A stretch of DNA of 64,000 bases from QAMH01 sp900556425 (GCA_902475535.1 CABRZR010000001.1:62001-126000), one strand, 5' to 3'. Shown: positions 8,775 to 17,483, counted from the stretch's first letter. Numbers and translations: made by a program. The notes: generated from the letters alone by a model not told the origin.

Positions 8775-9308
8775 CTACTCCTTGGAGCCGCCGCCACCCA
8801 GCAGGGTCTGGATGCGCTGCTGAATCTCTTCCATCTCGTCGCCCTCCTTGGCGAGCACCTCGGCGCGGGCCTTGGCCGCGCGCACGGCGGCGAGGTCATA
8901 GAAGGTGTCGACATCATCGACATAAGCGGGCGTTTCCTCGAAGACGAGGGCATCGCCCTCCTGCTTGTACAGGCGTGCGATGACGTAGGCCTTCTCCATC
9001 TCGGTCGTGGCGCACTCGACGATGATGGCGTCAAGCTGCCCGTCATCGGTCATGAGGAACCCGTCGTAGCAGAAGGCGTAATGCGTCGAGAAGGCGCTCG
9101 ACGACTTGACGTTGGCCTCCGCGGCGTCGCGGCAACTCGTCACGTCGTCACCGGGAAAGTTCTCCTCGAACATCTGGTCCCCGTCAACGATAACCGTGAA
9201 CGGGGTGAGCTCCTCGCCCTCCTCGAGCTTTGCCTGCGCGGTATCGAGGCAATAGAACGTGATGCGCTCGAGAATGTCGTCCATCTCGAGGTTTTCTTGA
9301 TCTGACAT
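8775..9308 (-). CDS. Hypothetical acidic cytoplasmic protein
   Basis: The protein has 177 residues, is strongly acidic, and shows no signal peptide or membrane segment. An internal core (ITFYCLDTAQAKLEEGEELTPFTVIVDGDQMF, then YAFCYDGFLMTDDGQLDAIIVEC) looks like an alpha/beta domain; a helical C-terminus ends in GGGGSKE. I do not recognise the family. It is the first gene of a likely operon with the DUF4013 protein and methyltransferase, transcribed away from tRNA-Ser(CGA). An AAGGAGAAACG stretch upstream of the ATG serves as ribosome binding site. Confidence 0.75.
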   Translation of the reverse strand: MSDQENLEMDDILERITFYCLDTAQAKLEEGEELTPFTVIVDGDQMFEENFPGDDVTSCRDAAEANVKSSSAFSTHYAFCYDGFLMTDDGQLDAIIVECATTEMEKAYVIARLYKQEGDALVFEETPAYVDDVDTFYDLAAVRAAKARAEVLAKEGDEMEEIQQRIQTLLGGGGSKE

Positions 9309-9406
9309 CGTTTCTCCTTGTGTGAGCGCCCCAGACAGGCACCTCGGTCGTTTCCATTCATCGAAAGTATACTTTTTGGTGCGATGCGAGCCAACCTCGC
9401 AAATTT

Positions 9407-9436
9407 CGGACAGCCGCGGGTGTCTTGCGCTATAAT
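9407..9436 (+). promoter_or_regulatory. Promoter of tRNA-Ser(CGA)
   Basis: A perfect TATAAT at 9431-9436 lies 29 bp before the tRNA 5' end. A weak -35 (CGGACA, 9407-9412) is 18 bp upstream. Confidence 0.6.
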
Positions 9437-9465
9437 CACCCCCGCACCCACACGGGGCCCCATGC

Positions 9466-9558
9466 GGAGGGGTGGCAGAGTGGTTGAATGCGGCGGTCTC
9501 GAAAACCGTTTACCCGGTAACCCCGGGTACGAGGGTTCGAATCCCTCCTCCTCCGCCA
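9466..9558 (+). tRNA. tRNA-Ser (anticodon CGA)
   Basis: A long-variable-arm tRNA of 93 nt. Acceptor GGAGGGG pairs with CTCCTCC, the anticodon loop is CTCGAAA, the variable arm is TACCCGGTAACCCCGGGTA, and the 3' CCA is encoded. The permease gene starts 27 bp beyond. Confidence 0.95.
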
Positions 9559-9584
9559 GATATTTCTCGCAGATAGAAGCCGCC

Positions 9585-10835
9585 ATGAACAACCCGATGG
9601 ACACCGAACCAAATGAGACCGTCGAGGCGAGATGGCGTCTACGGGCGTTTCGGGCCTGGGCCATCGTCGGCATCTGTATCATCATCGGCATTCTGCTCTA
9701 CATCGCCGGCATCATCTGGCAAGCCGTGGCCGTCATCATCGTGACGGCGTTGCTCGTCTTTCTGCTGCACGGCTTCGTCAACAGGCTCCAGAGACACGGC
9801 ATCCCCCGTTGGGGCGGCACGACCATCGCGTTCCTGCTCATCATCGCCATCATCGTGGCCTGCTTCATGGTGCTCATCCCCGCCATCGTCCAACAGCTCA
9901 CCTCGTTCACCCAGCAGCTCCCCGGGTATCTCTCGCAAATCCAGGACTTCGTCACCAAGGCAAGTTCCTCGACGCAGTTCTTCGACGGCGAGAGCATCAA
10001 CTCGCTGCTCACGCAGGCGGCATCCTTCATCCGCCAGCAGGCGGGCGCGCTGGCGAGCGGCCTGGCAAACGGCGTCATGGGCGGCATCGTGAGCGTCGGT
10101 AACGTCATCCTCATCACCTTCATCTCGTTCATCTGCTCGTTCTGGATTCTGCTCGACCTCCCCGTGCTCACGCGTGAGGTGCGCGGCCTCGTGGACGAGA
10201 AATACCAGGACGACATTGACGTCGTGACCCACGCCTTTGGCACCGCCGTCTATGGATGGGCCAAGTCGACCTTGCTCTGCGCGCTCATCACGGGTGTCGC
10301 GAGCTGGCTCTGCTTCCTCATTCTCGGCATCCCCTACTCCGTGGTTCTGGGCTTCCTGTGCGGCATCCTGTATTTCGTGCCCTACATCGGCCCCATGGTC
10401 TCGTGCGCGATCGTCGCGATCATCGCGCTCTTCGTCTCGCCGCTTGTGTGCCTCATCTCGATCGTGGTCAACATGGTCATCAACAACGTCATCGGCAACA
10501 TCATCTCGCCCAAGCTCATGAAGAGCTCGGTCAACGTCTATCCCGCGCTCATTCTCGTGGCGATCCTCGTGGGCAGCGCCCTGGGCGGCATCCCCGGCAT
10601 GTTGCTCTCGATTCCCGTCATCGGCGCCCTGCAGGGCATCTTCATCGCGTATTACGAGCTCATCACCGGCAAGAAGATCGCGACGGAGGACGGCGTGCTC
10701 TTCCAGCTGCCCAAGCCCAAGAAGAACCGCAAGACCCCCAAGCTCATCAAGGACATCAAGAACGATCTGCAGCGCGAGAAGAAGCAGAGTGCTGATGAAA
10801 GCGCCCCCAAGCAGGAAGACGAGGAGCAGAAGTAA
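9585..10835 (+). CDS. AI-2E family transporter (PerM/TqsA-like permease)
   Basis: The 416-residue polytopic inner-membrane protein has an N-terminal pair of helices (AWAIVGICIIIGILLYIAGI, VAVIIVTALLVFLLHGF) and a long amphipathic region (VQQLTSFTQQLPGYLSQIQDFV). A C-terminal helix bundle carries GIPYSVVLGFLCGILYFVPYIGPM and the VGSALGGIPGMLLSIPVIGALQGI signature of the family. Members export AI-2 or act as Na+/H+ or other permeases; the substrate cannot be read here. The ATG at 9585 is the first Met after the tRNA; no strong Shine-Dalgarno is visible. The tail is Lys/Glu-rich. The gene may be read through from the tRNA promoter. Confidence 0.85.
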   Translation: MNNPMDTEPNETVEARWRLRAFRAWAIVGICIIIGILLYIAGIIWQAVAVIIVTALLVFLLHGFVNRLQRHGIPRWGGTTIAFLLIIAIIVACFMVLIPAIVQQLTSFTQQLPGYLSQIQDFVTKASSSTQFFDGESINSLLTQAASFIRQQAGALASGLANGVMGGIVSVGNVILITFISFICSFWILLDLPVLTREVRGLVDEKYQDDIDVVTHAFGTAVYGWAKSTLLCALITGVASWLCFLILGIPYSVVLGFLCGILYFVPYIGPMVSCAIVAIIALFVSPLVCLISIVVNMVINNVIGNIISPKLMKSSVNVYPALILVAILVGSALGGIPGMLLSIPVIGALQGIFIAYYELITGKKIATEDGVLFQLPKPKKNRKTPKLIKDIKNDLQREKKQSADESAPKQEDEEQK

Positions 10836-10912
10836 CCCCTCGTCCACGGTCTGCTGCGCCTCCCCTATCCGCGTGCTAGGATAATCACATCGACACGCGC
10901 GAGGAGGTTCCC

Positions 10913-12301
10913 ATGGCACTCCAGGCAGCATTCATCGTCCCGCATCCCCCGCTCATCATCCCCGCTGTTGGGCGCGGCAAGGAGACGGACATCCAGGCAA
11001 CCATCGATGCATACGACGAGGTGGCGCAACAGATAGCCGCGCTCAAGCCGCAAACCATCGTTGTGACTTCGCCGCATGCGACGGCATACCGTGATTATTT
11101 CCACATCTCACCCGGCAACAGCGCCCAAGGTGACATGCGCCGTTTCGATGCCCGTGATACGGAGCTTTCCTGCAGGTACGACACCGAGCTCGCAAATCGT
11201 ATCTCGACGCTTGCCGCCGCCGAGGACTTCCCCGCCGGCACCGAGGGCGAACGAGACCCTTCCATCGATCACGCGACCTACATCCCCCTCTACTTCGTCG
11301 ACAAGTTCTACCAGGATTACGAGGTGGTGCGCATTGGCCTGTCGGGTTACGGACCGATGGAGCACTACCACCTCGGCCAGCTCATCACGCAGGCAGCAGA
11401 CCAGCTCGATTGTCGCGTGGTGCTCGTCGCGAGTGGCGACCTCTCGCACAAGCTCACCTACGACGGCCCCTATGGCTTCGCGCCCGAAGGCCCCGTCTTC
11501 GACGAGCAGATCACCGAGGCGATGGCCCAGGGCGATTTCATGCGCATCCTGAGCTTCGATGAAGGCTTCTGCGACAAGGCTGCCGAGTGCGGTCTGCGCT
11601 CGTTCCAAATCATGGCGGGCGCCCTCGACGGCAAGAGCGTCGATGCGCACTTGCTCTCCTACGAAGGTCCTTTCGGCGTGGGCTATGCCGTTGCGTCCTT
11701 CATCGTGACGGGAGACGACGATACGCGCCGTTTTGGCACGCGTTACGAGGACGAACAGCGCATGAAGGTGCAGCAGGCACGTGCGCACGAGGACCCGTAC
11801 GTCACGCTGGCCCGCGCGAGCATCGAGCATTTCGTGCGCGAGCACACGCCCCTTCCACGGCCCGACGATTTGCCCGAGGAGATGCTCACGCGGCGTGCGG
11901 GTGTCTTCGTGTCGCTACACGAGCACGGCCGCCTGCGCGGATGCATCGGCACCATCGGCCCCGTAACGCCGTGCATCGCCGACGAGATCATCCGCAACGG
12001 TATCTCGGCGTGCAGCGAGGATCCGCGCTTCGACCCGGTACGCCCCAATGAACTCGACCAGCTCGAGATCAGCGTCGACGTGCTTGGCGAGCCGCAGGAC
12101 ATTGCGTCAACCGACGAGCTCGATCCGCAACGCTACGGCGTCATCGTAAGCAACGGTGGTCGTCGTGGCCTGCTGCTTCCCATGCTCGACGGCGTGGATA
12201 CGGTCGCCGAGCAAGTCGAAATCGCCATGCGCAAGGGCGGTATCGGCCCACACGAACCCGGCACGACGCTCCAACGCTTCGAGGTCATCCGCCACGAATG
12301 A
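10913..12301 (+). CDS. AmmeMemoRadiSam proteins B and A fused (MEMO/LigB domain + AMMECR1 domain)
   Basis: The protein has 462 residues and two domains. Residues 1-265 form a MEMO1/class III extradiol dioxygenase-like (LigB) domain, with AAFIVPHPPLIIPAVG, TSPHATAYRDYF, IDHATYIPLYF and VASGDLSHKLTYDGPYGF. Residues 300-450 form an AMMECR1 domain, with RAGVFVSLHEHGRLRGCIGTIGP and SEDPRFDPVRPNELDQLEISVDVL. With the radical SAM gene at 12412 this is a complete AmmeMemoRadiSam set, a partnership found in many prokaryotes whose reaction is not established. GAGGAGG 6 bp before the ATG fixes the start. A family A repeat separates it from amrS. Confidence 0.9.
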   Translation: MALQAAFIVPHPPLIIPAVGRGKETDIQATIDAYDEVAQQIAALKPQTIVVTSPHATAYRDYFHISPGNSAQGDMRRFDARDTELSCRYDTELANRISTLAAAEDFPAGTEGERDPSIDHATYIPLYFVDKFYQDYEVVRIGLSGYGPMEHYHLGQLITQAADQLDCRVVLVASGDLSHKLTYDGPYGFAPEGPVFDEQITEAMAQGDFMRILSFDEGFCDKAAECGLRSFQIMAGALDGKSVDAHLLSYEGPFGVGYAVASFIVTGDDDTRRFGTRYEDEQRMKVQQARAHEDPYVTLARASIEHFVREHTPLPRPDDLPEEMLTRRAGVFVSLHEHGRLRGCIGTIGPVTPCIADEIIRNGISACSEDPRFDPVRPNELDQLEISVDVLGEPQDIASTDELDPQRYGVIVSNGGRRGLLLPMLDGVDTVAEQVEIAMRKGGIGPHEPGTTLQRFEVIRHE

Positions 12302-12308
12302 GGCAGTT

Positions 12309-12382
12309 GTGCTTGGCACGCTGTCTCATAGCATTGGCGTTCTCTCAGTTTTGACCAACTTTTGAGACAGCGTGCCAGGCAC
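12309..12382. repeat. Family A dispersed repeat, copy 2 (inverted pair)
   Basis: The left unit is 12309-12329 (one mismatch, GTGCTTGGCAC) and the right unit is 12361-12382. It has the same arrangement and about the same spacing as the copy at 5775-5848. It sits between the two AmmeMemoRadiSam genes, so it does not have to end transcription. Confidence 0.8.
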
Positions 12383-12411
12383 ATTCCGGCAAGCGAAAGC
12401 ATAGGAGCGTC

Positions 12412-13131
12412 ATGAAGGTCACATCACTCGCTCTCGACCCTATCGAGAAGAAACCGCTGGCCCGATATAAACCCGGTTCGATGATCCTGTCCGTGGGCAG
12501 CGTAGGCTGCACGATGCATTGCCCTTGGTGTCAGAATCACCAGATTGCCCAGCCGCAGGACCCACAGCTCGTTCCCACGCGTGAGATGAGCAGCGAGGAG
12601 CTCGTGGCGCAAGCACGGGCACTTGTGGACGAGGGAAACATCGGTCTGGCCTACACCTATAACGAGCCGCTCATGCGCTGGCGCGAGGTGCTTGCATGCG
12701 CCCAGGCCATGCACGAGGCCAGGCTCGACAACGTTGTGGTCACGAACGGCCTCATCGCACCCGACAAGCTCGCGCAGCTTCTACCCTACATCGATGCCTT
12801 CAACATTGACCTCAAGGGCTTCGACCAATCTGTTTACGACATCACGGGAGGCAAGCTCGATACGGTCAAGAACACGATCGAGCAGGCGCATGAGGGCGCA
12901 CATGTTGAGGTGACGACACTCGTCATTCCCGGTGTCAACGATGACATGGAGCTTCTGGACAAGGAGGCGGCCTGGCTTGCAAGCATCGACAAGGACATGC
13001 CGCTGCACCTCACGCGCTTCTTTCCTCAGTATCGCTATGCAGACCGCCCTGCAACGCCCCTGGAGACGCTCTACAGGGCCCAGGAGGTTGCCAGCAGGCA
13101 TCTGGACGACGTGCTGCTGGGAAATGTTTAG
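12412..13131 (+). CDS. amrS: AmmeMemoRadiSam system radical SAM enzyme
   Basis: The protein has 239 residues. The cluster motif CTMHCPWC (C33, C37, C40) is followed by QNHQIAQ, ITYNEP-like LAYTYNEPLMRW, NVVVTNGLI, AFNIDLKGF and VEVTTLVIPGVND, the PflA/AmrS pattern. The protein is shorter than many AmrS (about 330) because the N-terminal Cys-rich extension is missing; it starts with KVTSLALDPIEKKPL, which is conserved in AmrS. AGGAG precedes the ATG by 5 bp. It is known only by its partnership with MEMO and AMMECR1 proteins, here encoded just upstream. Confidence 0.88.
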   Translation: MKVTSLALDPIEKKPLARYKPGSMILSVGSVGCTMHCPWCQNHQIAQPQDPQLVPTREMSSEELVAQARALVDEGNIGLAYTYNEPLMRWREVLACAQAMHEARLDNVVVTNGLIAPDKLAQLLPYIDAFNIDLKGFDQSVYDITGGKLDTVKNTIEQAHEGAHVEVTTLVIPGVNDDMELLDKEAAWLASIDKDMPLHLTRFFPQYRYADRPATPLETLYRAQEVASRHLDDVLLGNV

Positions 13132-13143
13132 AAGGCGCGTTTA

Positions 13144-13348
13144 GAGGCAGCTGACGCGTGTATCGGGCGATGCCCCGATTGCAGAAGCGGAGAAAACGCG
13201 AAGCGGTCTTGCGAGGACTGTCTGAGCGCGCCGCCTTTGCGCGCAAGTTTCCCTAAAGGGACTAGCTTCGCGTCACCGCACGCAGCTGAGCGTTTTCTAG
13301 CTTCGGGTGCAATCGACTGGCGAGCCCAATACACGCGTCAGCTGCTCC
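13144..13348. repeat. About 205-bp structured inverted repeat
   Basis: The outer arms 13144-13199 and 13290-13348 are imperfect inverted copies. Both contain GCAGCTGACGCGTGTAT, then a GGG block, CGATTGCA, GAAGC and AGAAAACGC in the same order. The interior holds further complementary blocks (CGCGAAGC at 13197 with GCTTCGCG at 13265, and a GTTTCCCTAAAGGGAC hairpin). No convincing ORF covers it. It lies between amrS and the terminator of tRNA-Ser(GGA). It could be a structured RNA (6S-like length and shape) or a MITE-like element. Confidence 0.6.
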
Positions 13349-13360
13349 TTTCATGTGAAC

Positions 13361-13388
13361 ACAAAAGGGGTCGCGATTGCGACCCCTT
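13361..13388 (-). terminator. Terminator of tRNA-Ser(GGA)
   Basis: On the minus strand, AAGGGGTCGC-AATC-GCGACCCCTT is followed directly by further T residues (TTTTGTGTT). It begins 13 nt after the tRNA CCA. Confidence 0.9.
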
Positions 13389-13400
13389 GTCGATTCGTGC

Positions 13401-13493
13401 TGGCGGAGGGATAGGGATTTGAACCCTAGGTACCGCTCTAAACGGCACACACGATTTCCAATCGTGCTCCTTAAGCCACTCGGACATCCCTCC
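13401..13493 (-). tRNA. tRNA-Ser (anticodon GGA)
   Basis: 93 nt with a long variable arm. Acceptor GGAGGGA pairs with TCCCTCC, the anticodon loop is TTGGAAA, the variable stem is TGCCGTTTAGAGCGGTA, and CCA is encoded. Confidence 0.95.
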
Positions 13494-13543
13494 GTGCTGT
13501 AGCTCATGCGTCAGTGACGACGCGGTTTGCTAGTATAGCAAAC

Positions 13544-14506
13544 TCATGCGTGCTCTTCGAGGGCAAGTTCGATAAGTATGCGGCATAGCGCCCCGAAGGA
13601 GATTCCCACCGTACCCGCCGTGTCGGGCAACAGCGAGGTCGACGTCATGCCTGGCAGCGTGTTGGTCTCGATGACCCAGCACTCTCCCGCCTCGTCCACC
13701 ATGATGTCCGTACGCGAAACGCCCTTGCAGCCCAACACCTCATGAGCGCGCAGGGCGGCAGCCTGACAAGCCGCCGTCGTACGGTCATCGAGGCGTGCGG
13801 GGATGATGTGCTTAGAACCGCCTGCGGCATACTTCGCCGTGAAGTCGTAGGAGGTGCTATCGCCCTGGGGGACGATCTCGATGACGGGGAGTGCCTCGGG
13901 CTGCGCGTTGCCAAGCACCGCCACCGTGGTTTCGGTACCGGGAATAAAGCTTTCGACGACTACCTCGTCATCGAATTCGAGGGCATTTTGGATGGCTTCC
14001 GCAAGCTCTATCTTTCCCTCGACGATATAGGTGCCGATAGACGAACCGCCGTGCGCGGCCTTCACCACGACCTTTTCCCCGAGCTTCTCGATGATTTTCT
14101 CAGCATCAGGAGTATCACCAGAGCGAACGATGACCCACGGAGCCGTCTTCAGGCCTACAGAGTCGTACATGATCTTGGAGCGTCCCTTGTCCATGGCCAG
14201 GGCGCTTGCGAGAACGCCCGAACCCGTGTAAGGCACCTCCAGGAGCTCACAGACGCCCTGGATACAACCGTCTTCGCCGCCCTTCCCGTGTAGCGCCAAA
14301 AAGACCACGGTCGGCTGCGCGTCAATGATTTGCTGAAGGGCATCGCTCTGTGCAGGATCAATCTCTACGACATCGAAGCCCTCTTCTCGCAGGGCTGCAG
14401 CACATGCGGCTCCCGACTTGAGAGATATCTCACGCTCGTCGCTCTTCCCTCCCTTGAGTAGAACGACCTTCGTCACTGCGGGATCACACGGCTTGATGGT
14501 AATCAT
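13544..14506 (-). CDS. ddl: D-alanine--D-alanine ligase
   Basis: The 320-residue ATP-grasp enzyme joins two D-Ala for peptidoglycan precursor synthesis in the cytoplasm. Visible are the N-terminal LKGGKSDEREISLKSG motif, FLALHGKGGEDG, the PYTGSGVLASALAMDKG segment, VVVKAAHGGSSIG for ATP binding, and the C-terminal ETNTLPGMTSTSLLP metal and substrate loop. Length is normal for the family. GAGAGG lies 6 bp upstream of the ATG. It is transcribed divergently from rlmN and stands alone, outside any cell-wall cluster. Confidence 0.93.
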   Translation of the reverse strand: MITIKPCDPAVTKVVLLKGGKSDEREISLKSGAACAAALREEGFDVVEIDPAQSDALQQIIDAQPTVVFLALHGKGGEDGCIQGVCELLEVPYTGSGVLASALAMDKGRSKIMYDSVGLKTAPWVIVRSGDTPDAEKIIEKLGEKVVVKAAHGGSSIGTYIVEGKIELAEAIQNALEFDDEVVVESFIPGTETTVAVLGNAQPEALPVIEIVPQGDSTSYDFTAKYAAGGSKHIIPARLDDRTTAACQAAALRAHEVLGCKGVSRTDIMVDEAGECWVIETNTLPGMTSTSLLPDTAGTVGISFGALCRILIELALEEHA

Positions 14507-14590
14507 GCTGGGCCTCTCATGGTGCGTCGAAGCGATATGGTGAGCAAAATGGTATCGTAATGCCTGTCACTGCGTCTAGACGGGGTTTTC

Positions 14591-15637
14591 ATGGAAGCAA
14601 AACGCGACATCAAATCACTCAGCCACCACGAACTCGAAGAGCTCATGGAAGAGCTCGGTCAGCCCCGCTATCGCGTCAAGCAGCTCGAAGAGTGGTTGTA
14701 CGTGCGAGGCTGCTCATTTATCTCTGACATGGATAATATACCCAAGAGTCTTCGCACACAGCTTGATGAACGCTTCTTTATCGGATCCCTCAAGCTCGTT
14801 ACGCGCCAGATCTCCCAAGACGGTACAAGGAAGTATCTCTTCGAGATTCCCAACGGTGCACGGGTGGAGACCGTGGGGATTCCCTCTTCCGATGGCGAGC
14901 GGCTCACGGTCTGCTTTTCATCGCAGGCTGGTTGTCCCATGGGGTGCAGCTTCTGCGCGACAGGACGTTCTGGTTTTACCTGCAACCTCACGAGTGGCGA
15001 GATGTACGACCAGGTCATGTATGTCGCCAAGGACTTTGGCATGCGCGTGACCAACGTAGTCTGCATGGGCCAGGGCGAGCCCTTCCTTAACTACGATGCC
15101 GTTCTTGAAGCCCTGCGCCACATGAACGCAAAAGTTGGTTTGGGTATCGGAGCGCGTCATATCACAGTATCAACCTGCGGCCTGCTTGATGGCATACAGC
15201 GCTTCTCGCAAGAGCCCGAGCAGTTCACCCTTGCTATTTCCCTACACGCAGCAACTCAGGAAACACGCGATGCCCTTATGCCCGGTGTTGCAAATGTCTC
15301 TCTTGAGGAGCTTCATCAGGCAATCAAGGACTACGGAGAAATCACCAAGCGTCGTCCTTCGCTCGAGTACGCTCCTATCGAAGGTGTAAACGACAGTGAT
15401 GAACATATCGCTGCTCTCGTAGACTTTTGCAAGGGCATGCTATGCCACGTTAACGTTATTCCATTGAACCCGATAACCCCAGGTCAGGAGCTTGACGGTA
15501 TGCTTATGCCGTCAAAACGAACCAAGCATATTGCGCATGAGTTAAGTGCTCATGGCATCGAGAATTCCATGAGAAAATCCCGCGGAAAAGACATTGACGG
15601 AGCCTGTGGTCAGCTCCGTCAACGTGTTGAAGAATGA
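14591..15637 (+). CDS. rlmN: 23S rRNA (adenine2503-C2)/tRNA methyltransferase RlmN
   Basis: The 348-residue radical SAM methyltransferase modifies A2503 of 23S rRNA and A37 of some tRNAs. The N-terminal helical domain (GQPRYRVKQLEEWLY) is followed by the cluster motif CPMGCSFC (C115, C119, C122) with ATG after it, GQGEPFLNYD, TVSTCGLLDG, ISLHAATQETRD and the C-terminal GKDIDGACGQL, which carries the second catalytic Cys. GQGEP replaces the usual GMGEP. The ATG is preceded by GGGG. It converges on parB with a 14-bp gap. Confidence 0.93.
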   Translation: MEAKRDIKSLSHHELEELMEELGQPRYRVKQLEEWLYVRGCSFISDMDNIPKSLRTQLDERFFIGSLKLVTRQISQDGTRKYLFEIPNGARVETVGIPSSDGERLTVCFSSQAGCPMGCSFCATGRSGFTCNLTSGEMYDQVMYVAKDFGMRVTNVVCMGQGEPFLNYDAVLEALRHMNAKVGLGIGARHITVSTCGLLDGIQRFSQEPEQFTLAISLHAATQETRDALMPGVANVSLEELHQAIKDYGEITKRRPSLEYAPIEGVNDSDEHIAALVDFCKGMLCHVNVIPLNPITPGQELDGMLMPSKRTKHIAHELSAHGIENSMRKSRGKDIDGACGQLRQRVEE

Positions 15638-15651
15638 CATGTCTTCGGTAT

Positions 15652-16506
15652 TTACCGAATCAGGTTAAAGATCCTCTGCAAATCGTCTTCGTCTTTAAAC
15701 TCAATCTCAATCTTATTCTTGCCTCGTGAGGACTTAATGCGCACCTGCGTATCGAGCTCGTGGCGTAATTCCTTCGCAACAAGCTTATATGTGCGCGGTA
15801 ACGGAGCACGTTTTGCGCGCTCACTTGTACCAGAAGCAACGAGACGAGCAATGTTCTCGGCATCTCGCACCGTCAAATGCTCGGCGATGATCTTATCTGC
15901 AAGGTTCGTGCGCTTTTCCTCCTCGGGAATGGAGAGAATGGCGCGCGCATGCCCGGCAGTAAGAGCACCATCATATACGTAATCCTGGATTTGCTGCGGC
16001 AAATCGAGAAGTCGGAGCGAGTTTGCAACGGCGGAGCGCGATTTTGATACCGCAGCGGCAAGTTCTGCTTGCGTCAGACCGCCTCGTGCCATCAAATCCT
16101 TATATCCACGTGCTTCTTCTATTGCGTTCAAGTCAGAACGCTGGAGATTCTCGACAAGGGCAATTCTAAGCGCCTGCTCATCGTCCATTTCGATGATACG
16201 TACGGGAACAGACTCAAGACCGGCTATTTTACTTGCCTGCCAACGCCTTTCACCTGCAACAATCTGATACATACCGTCTTTGGGACGTACGATAATTGCC
16301 TGCAAAAGACCCTCTTTGCGAATAGAATCCGCAAGATTTGCAAGCTCCTCTTCGTCAAAAACCTTACGAGGCTGATCAGGATTCGGTTGAATCTGCGTTA
16401 TCAGAAGCTCTTCCTGTGTACTTTCGCTTCCACTTCCAGACTCTATTGACGCATCTGCAATGAGCGCGCTTAGACCCTTGCCAAGTCCACCTTTTTTCGT
16501 AGCCAT
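15652..16506 (-). CDS. parB: Chromosome partitioning protein ParB (CTPase, parS-binding)
   Basis: The 284-residue clamp protein loads at parS and recruits ParA and SMC. Order of parts: the N-terminal ParA-activating peptide (KGGLGKGLSALI), the CTP-binding N domain with GERRWQAS and ENLQRSDLNAIEEA, the helix-turn-helix GLTQAELAAAVSKSRSAVANSLRLL, and the C-terminal dimerisation region (IEIEFKDEDDLQRIFNLI). GGAGGA precedes the ATG. It follows parA by 14 bp. Cognate parS sites are just upstream of parA. Confidence 0.96.
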   Translation of the reverse strand: MATKKGGLGKGLSALIADASIESGSGSESTQEELLITQIQPNPDQPRKVFDEEELANLADSIRKEGLLQAIIVRPKDGMYQIVAGERRWQASKIAGLESVPVRIIEMDDEQALRIALVENLQRSDLNAIEEARGYKDLMARGGLTQAELAAAVSKSRSAVANSLRLLDLPQQIQDYVYDGALTAGHARAILSIPEEEKRTNLADKIIAEHLTVRDAENIARLVASGTSERAKRAPLPRTYKLVAKELRHELDTQVRIKSSRGKNKIEIEFKDEDDLQRIFNLIR

Positions 16507-16520
16507 GAGCGTCCTCCGTT

Positions 16521-17336
16521 TCAGCTGAGTTTCTTGTAACGCTTTATAACTTCTTTTGCCAGATCTCTGTACGCCTCGGCACCTTTACCGCTCGAGTCAT
16601 ATTCGGTAATGGGCTCACCGTAACTTGGTGCCTCCGAAATGCGAACCGTACGCGGAATACGTGTCTTAAAGACTTTATCCCCAAACACGTTTTCGACTTC
16701 GCTTGCAACATCCTTGGAAAGCGTCGTCCTCTTGTCGTACATCGTGATAACAACACCAAAGACATCAAGCTTCGGATTAATGCGTTTTTTGACCATATTC
16801 ATTGAATCAATGATTTTTGACAAACCTTCAAGTGCATAGAACTCGCACTGAATGGGAATAATAAGTTGGTTTGCAGCTGCAAGCGCATTTATCGTTAACA
16901 ATCCCAAAGACGGGGGACAATCAACAAGAATGAAGTCAAAGTCATCTTTAATCTCTTTAAGTGCATCATTTAAACGGAACTCACGTGCAATCTCGTCGAC
17001 GAGCTTCGTTTCTGCACCGGCAAGATCAATCGTCGCAGGGAGCAGCCACGTGTTTTTGGTGTCAATTTCACTAACTGCATCTTCAGTTGAAACATTATCA
17101 TCCACAAGGCAGTTATATGTACTCAGCTCACACTGAGTCTTATCGTAACCAACGCCTGTTGTGGCATTACCCTGTGCATCAAGATCAACAAGAAGCACCT
17201 TATAGTTCTTCTCTCCCAATGCTGCACCAAGGTTTACTGCAGTTGTTGATTTACCAACGCCGCCCTTTTGGTTGATGACAGCTAGAATCAATGGTTCCCT
17301 TGATTCATCTTTTCTTTTTGCTTCTTTGAAATTCAC
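16521..17336 (-). CDS. parA: Chromosome partitioning ATPase ParA/Soj
   Basis: The 271-residue deviant Walker ATPase carries NQKGGVGKSTTAVNLG (motif A with the signature Lys), LLVDLDAQGNATTG, FILVDCPPSLGLLTINAL and IPIQCEFYALEGL. With ParB and parS it moves the origins apart, and Soj proteins also modulate DnaA. The start is GTG 17336 with GAGGGA upstream. Two perfect parS copies lie 79-131 bp upstream, between parA and rsmG. Confidence 0.96.
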   Translation of the reverse strand: MNFKEAKRKDESREPLILAVINQKGGVGKSTTAVNLGAALGEKNYKVLLVDLDAQGNATTGVGYDKTQCELSTYNCLVDDNVSTEDAVSEIDTKNTWLLPATIDLAGAETKLVDEIAREFRLNDALKEIKDDFDFILVDCPPSLGLLTINALAAANQLIIPIQCEFYALEGLSKIIDSMNMVKKRINPKLDVFGVVITMYDKRTTLSKDVASEVENVFGDKVFKTRIPRTVRISEAPSYGEPITEYDSSGKGAEAYRDLAKEVIKRYKKLS

Positions 17337-17414
17337 GTCGTCCCTCTCTGTAGATCTTCAATCAATGTTTGAAGGAAACTGACCTTGCATCTAATATACA
17401 CTACTTCCTTCCCA

Positions 17415-17430
17415 TGTTTCACGTGAAACA
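17415..17430. promoter_or_regulatory. parS: parS site 1
   Basis: A perfect 16-bp palindrome TGTTTCACGTGAAACA in the parA-rsmG intergenic region, about 3 kb from oriC. Confidence 0.97.
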
Positions 17431-17451
17431 GATTGAATCACATCACGTTCA

Positions 17452-17467
17452 TGTTTCACGTGAAACA
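17452..17467. promoter_or_regulatory. parS: parS site 2
   Basis: The second perfect TGTTTCACGTGAAACA copy, 37 bp from the first. Tandem copies just upstream of parA are usual for this locus. Confidence 0.97.
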
Positions 17468-17483
17468 TGGGATGAGTTCTAGT

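Noticed and set aside
9318..9584. In-frame upstream extension of the AI-2E permease
   Set aside because: It runs straight through tRNA-Ser(CGA); translation must begin after the tRNA, at 9585.
13128..13334. 68-codon minus-strand frame in the structured repeat
   Set aside because: Arg/Ala/Ser-rich composition is explained by the GC-rich inverted repeat; no ribosome site.
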